Source: Paracoccaceae bacterium (lineage in GTDB: Bacteria; Pseudomonadota; Alphaproteobacteria; Rhodobacterales; Rhodobacteraceae). Taken from it: DNA of 15,042 bases. The translations under genes were made by a program, and so were the position numbers. The stretch covers positions 1-15,042 of the forward strand of contig JABSSB010000149.1 in assembly GCA_013214715.1 (NCBI GenBank), written 5' to 3'. Each line of letters opens with the position of its first letter. Within the stretch, counting starts at the first letter, position 1. Below the pieces are notes generated by a model. That model was not told the DNA's origin and did not search any database. It saw only the letters and a program-made list of their open reading frames with translations. Positions 13,425-15,042 of this stretch are shown piece by piece.

Positions 13425-14810
13425 ATGTTCCGCACGCTGTCAGGTCGGTTCCTGATCCTGACGACCATCTTCGTGATGGTCGCCGAAGTGCTGATTTTTG
13501 TGCCCACCATCGCGCGGTTCCGACAGGATTACCTGCTGTCCCGGCTGGAACGCGCGCAGATCGCCTCTCTCGCGCTGCTGGCCGATGACATGCTCGAAGA
13601 GGCACTGGAGACCGAACTTCTCGACAATGCCGAGGTCTATAACGTCGTGCTGCGGCGCGACGAGATGCGGCAGCTGATGCTGTCCTCACCCATCCCATCG
13701 CCGCTGGCGGGCACGTTTGACATGCGCCATGACGGGGCCCTCAAGCTGATCGGGGATGCGCTGCATCGCATGATCACGCCGGAAACTGAAATCATCCGTG
13801 TGATCGGCGCGCCGGTGAATGATGCCGGGCTTCTGATCGAGGTGACCATGGAAACCGGCGATCTGCGTATGGCGATGATCGATTACGGCATTCGCATCCT
13901 GATCCTGTCGCTGGTGATTTCGGTCTTTACTGCCGTGCTGCTTTTCATCGCGGTGCGCATCCTGCTGGTGCGCCCGATCAAGGGTGTGGTCGATTACATG
14001 CAACGCTATGCTGCCGCCCCCGAAGATGCCCGCCGCGTCATCACGCCCCGCGCCAGCGTGACCGAACTGCGTGAGGCCGAAGAGGCGCTGCAATCGCTGC
14101 AGACGGAACTGACCCAGGCTCTGAAACAGCGTGAACGCCTGGCTCAGCTGGGTGAAGCCGTGGCGAAGGTCAGCCATGATCTGCGCAATATCCTGACCTC
14201 GGCGCAGCTTTTCACCGACCGGATCGAAACCTCCGAGGACCCGCTGGTGCGGCGGCTGGCGCCCAAGCTGGTGAATTCCATTACGCGTGCTGTGTCGCTG
14301 TGCGAATCGACCCTCGCCTTTGGTCGCGCGGAAGAGCCTGCGCCGACGCTGACCCTGTTCGAGCTGTCAGGGCTGGTCAGCGATGTAATGGATAGCGAGC
14401 AACTGGCCGTGGACAGCGCTTGCATCGAGCTGCGTGAAGAGGTGCCGCCGGGACTGACCCTGCGCGCCGACCCCGAACAGATTTTCCGCGTGGTGCAGAA
14501 CCTTGTGCGCAATGCGCGCCAGGCGCTGATGGCCACGGGCAAGCCTGGCTGGGTCGCGGTGCAGGCCCATGAAACGGCGGATGCCTGGCATATTCAGGTT
14601 TGCGATACTGGCCCCGGCTTGCCGTCCAAAGCGCAAGAGGCCCTGTTCACCCCGTTTCAGGGGGGCACGCGCAAGGGTGGCTCGGGGCTTGGATTGGCGA
14701 TTGCGTCCGAACTGGTGCGCGGTCACGGCGGCACGCTGGTGCTGAAATCCACCGGGCCGGATGGTACCTGTTTTGAAATCTGTCTGCCGAAAGGCGATGG
14801 CGCGGTCTGA
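13425..14810 (+). CDS. Membrane sensor histidine kinase, no adjacent response regulator
   Basis: A 461-residue two-component sensor. TM1 lies at about 9-29, a periplasmic domain of about 125 residues follows (30-155), TM2 at about 157-180, then a HAMP-like linker (181-235) with a short coiled coil leading to the DHp helix. The phospho-accepting histidine is H251 in VSHDLRNILTS. The catalytic ATPase domain shows the N box QNLVRNARQAL (358-368), the G1 box DTGPGL (394-399) and GGSGLGLAI (418-426). All catalytic motifs appear intact. The periplasmic domain matches no sensor I recognise. The start at 13425 has a strong AAGGGAAGG Shine-Dalgarno and lies 14 bases after the reductase stop, so the kinase is very probably cotranscribed with the TVP38 and reductase genes and may sense a signal they handle. 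No response regulator is visible before the window ends. Confidence 0.94.
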   Translation: MFRTLSGRFLILTTIFVMVAEVLIFVPTIARFRQDYLLSRLERAQIASLALLADDMLEEALETELLDNAEVYNVVLRRDEMRQLMLSSPIPSPLAGTFDMRHDGALKLIGDALHRMITPETEIIRVIGAPVNDAGLLIEVTMETGDLRMAMIDYGIRILILSLVISVFTAVLLFIAVRILLVRPIKGVVDYMQRYAAAPEDARRVITPRASVTELREAEEALQSLQTELTQALKQRERLAQLGEAVAKVSHDLRNILTSAQLFTDRIETSEDPLVRRLAPKLVNSITRAVSLCESTLAFGRAEEPAPTLTLFELSGLVSDVMDSEQLAVDSACIELREEVPPGLTLRADPEQIFRVVQNLVRNARQALMATGKPGWVAVQAHETADAWHIQVCDTGPGLPSKAQEALFTPFQGGTRKGGSGLGLAIASELVRGHGGTLVLKSTGPDGTCFEICLPKGDGAV

Positions 14811-14830
14811 GGGTCGCGCCTTGCGTTTTG

Positions 14831-14891
14831 CGTAGGGCGGGGTTCACCCCGCCGCTGGGTCAGGATACGGCGGGGTAAACCCCGCCCTACG
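14831..14891. repeat. REP-like double palindrome
   Basis: Two 24-base arms (14831-14854 and 14868-14891) are inverted copies that differ at one base, separated by 13 bases. Each arm is itself palindromic: GGCGGGGT-TC-ACCCCGCC in the first and GGCGGGGT-AA-ACCCCGCC in the second. The outer flanks are CGTAGG and CCTACG. This nested symmetry and the intergenic position just after a stop codon are typical of REP/BIME-type elements. It can fold as one long hairpin or two short ones and may also help end transcription of the kinase operon, though no T-run follows directly. Confidence 0.8.
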
Positions 14892-15042
14892 GCAGCGCAC
14901 GCTGCGGTTGGGACTTGTTAACCCTTTTTTGGCAATTTGAGCGAGCCATGGCAGGCCGGGGTCAAAACCGGCCAAAACTCAGGATACGGCCCGGCGGTGT
15001 CATCCGCCGGTGAAACGGCAATTGCCCAAAGCGGATTTACAA
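14892..15042. other. Terminal intergenic stretch with three further hairpins
   Basis: After the REP-like element come GCAGCG-CA-CGCTGC (14892-14905), a CCCTTTTTT run (near 14920-14930), GGCCGG with CCGGCC (14954-14959, 14968-14973) and CCGGCGG-TGTCAT-CCGCCGG (14991-15010). The 12-base sequence TCAGGATACGGC occurs twice, at 14860-14871 (inside the REP-like loop and arm) and 14979-14990. No open frame of note is seen; any gene using this region starts beyond the window. Confidence 0.5.

Noticed and set aside
12049..13698. 549-codon open frame on the minus strand
   Set aside because: It lies antisense to the clear flavin reductase and runs into the kinase gene; its translation has no recognisable motif and is a high-GC shadow frame.

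Overview
The window comes from a high-GC alphaproteobacterium, most likely Rhodobacteraceae (Roseobacter-like). The reasons are the rpmH-rnpA-yidD and yidC-MOSC-yihA/engB-argB gene order, the alphaproteobacterial type of YidC, RnpA and TtcA, and tight packing with many 4-base stop/start overlaps. No tRNA, rRNA, CRISPR array, insertion sequence or phage gene was seen. No gene-free stretch exceeds 300 bases; the longest is the 280-base divergent region at 10981-11260.

Layout. Bases 1-973 (+) hold the 3' part of a lower-GC polytopic membrane protein of unknown function, cut by the window edge. It converges on a long minus-strand series running from about 11.07 kb down to 0.94 kb. In transcription order this is rpmH, rnpA, yidD, a small glycine-zipper protein, an HdeA-like exported protein, then (after a plus-strand DUF3833 lipoprotein gene) ttcA, an EAL phosphodiesterase, yidC, a MOSC protein, engB/yihA, argB, an 8-cysteine iron-sulfur protein and a SixA-type phosphatase. 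Six junctions in the series are 4-base ATGA/GTGA overlaps, so translational coupling is likely. A clear sigma70-type promoter (TTGACT-17-TATACG) precedes rpmH.

From 11261 the plus strand carries a compact set of three genes: a TVP38/TMEM64 (VTT domain) membrane protein, a MerA/Lpd-like flavin disulfide reductase whose C-terminal catalytic His is replaced by Tyr, and a membrane sensor histidine kinase without a visible response regulator. A 15-base-period direct repeat lies upstream. The window ends in a 232-base region with a REP-like double palindrome and further hairpins.

Functional theme. The minus-strand series is mainly housekeeping: ribosomal protein L34, RNase P protein, the membrane insertion factors YidD and YidC, a ribosome-assembly GTPase, arginine synthesis and tRNA thiolation. 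Several less characterised envelope and signalling genes lie between the two halves of the classic rpmH-yidC locus. I found no convincing new defence or mobile system. The best leads are the TVP38-reductase-kinase operon, the hairpin presenting the argB ribosome binding site, and the REP-like element.
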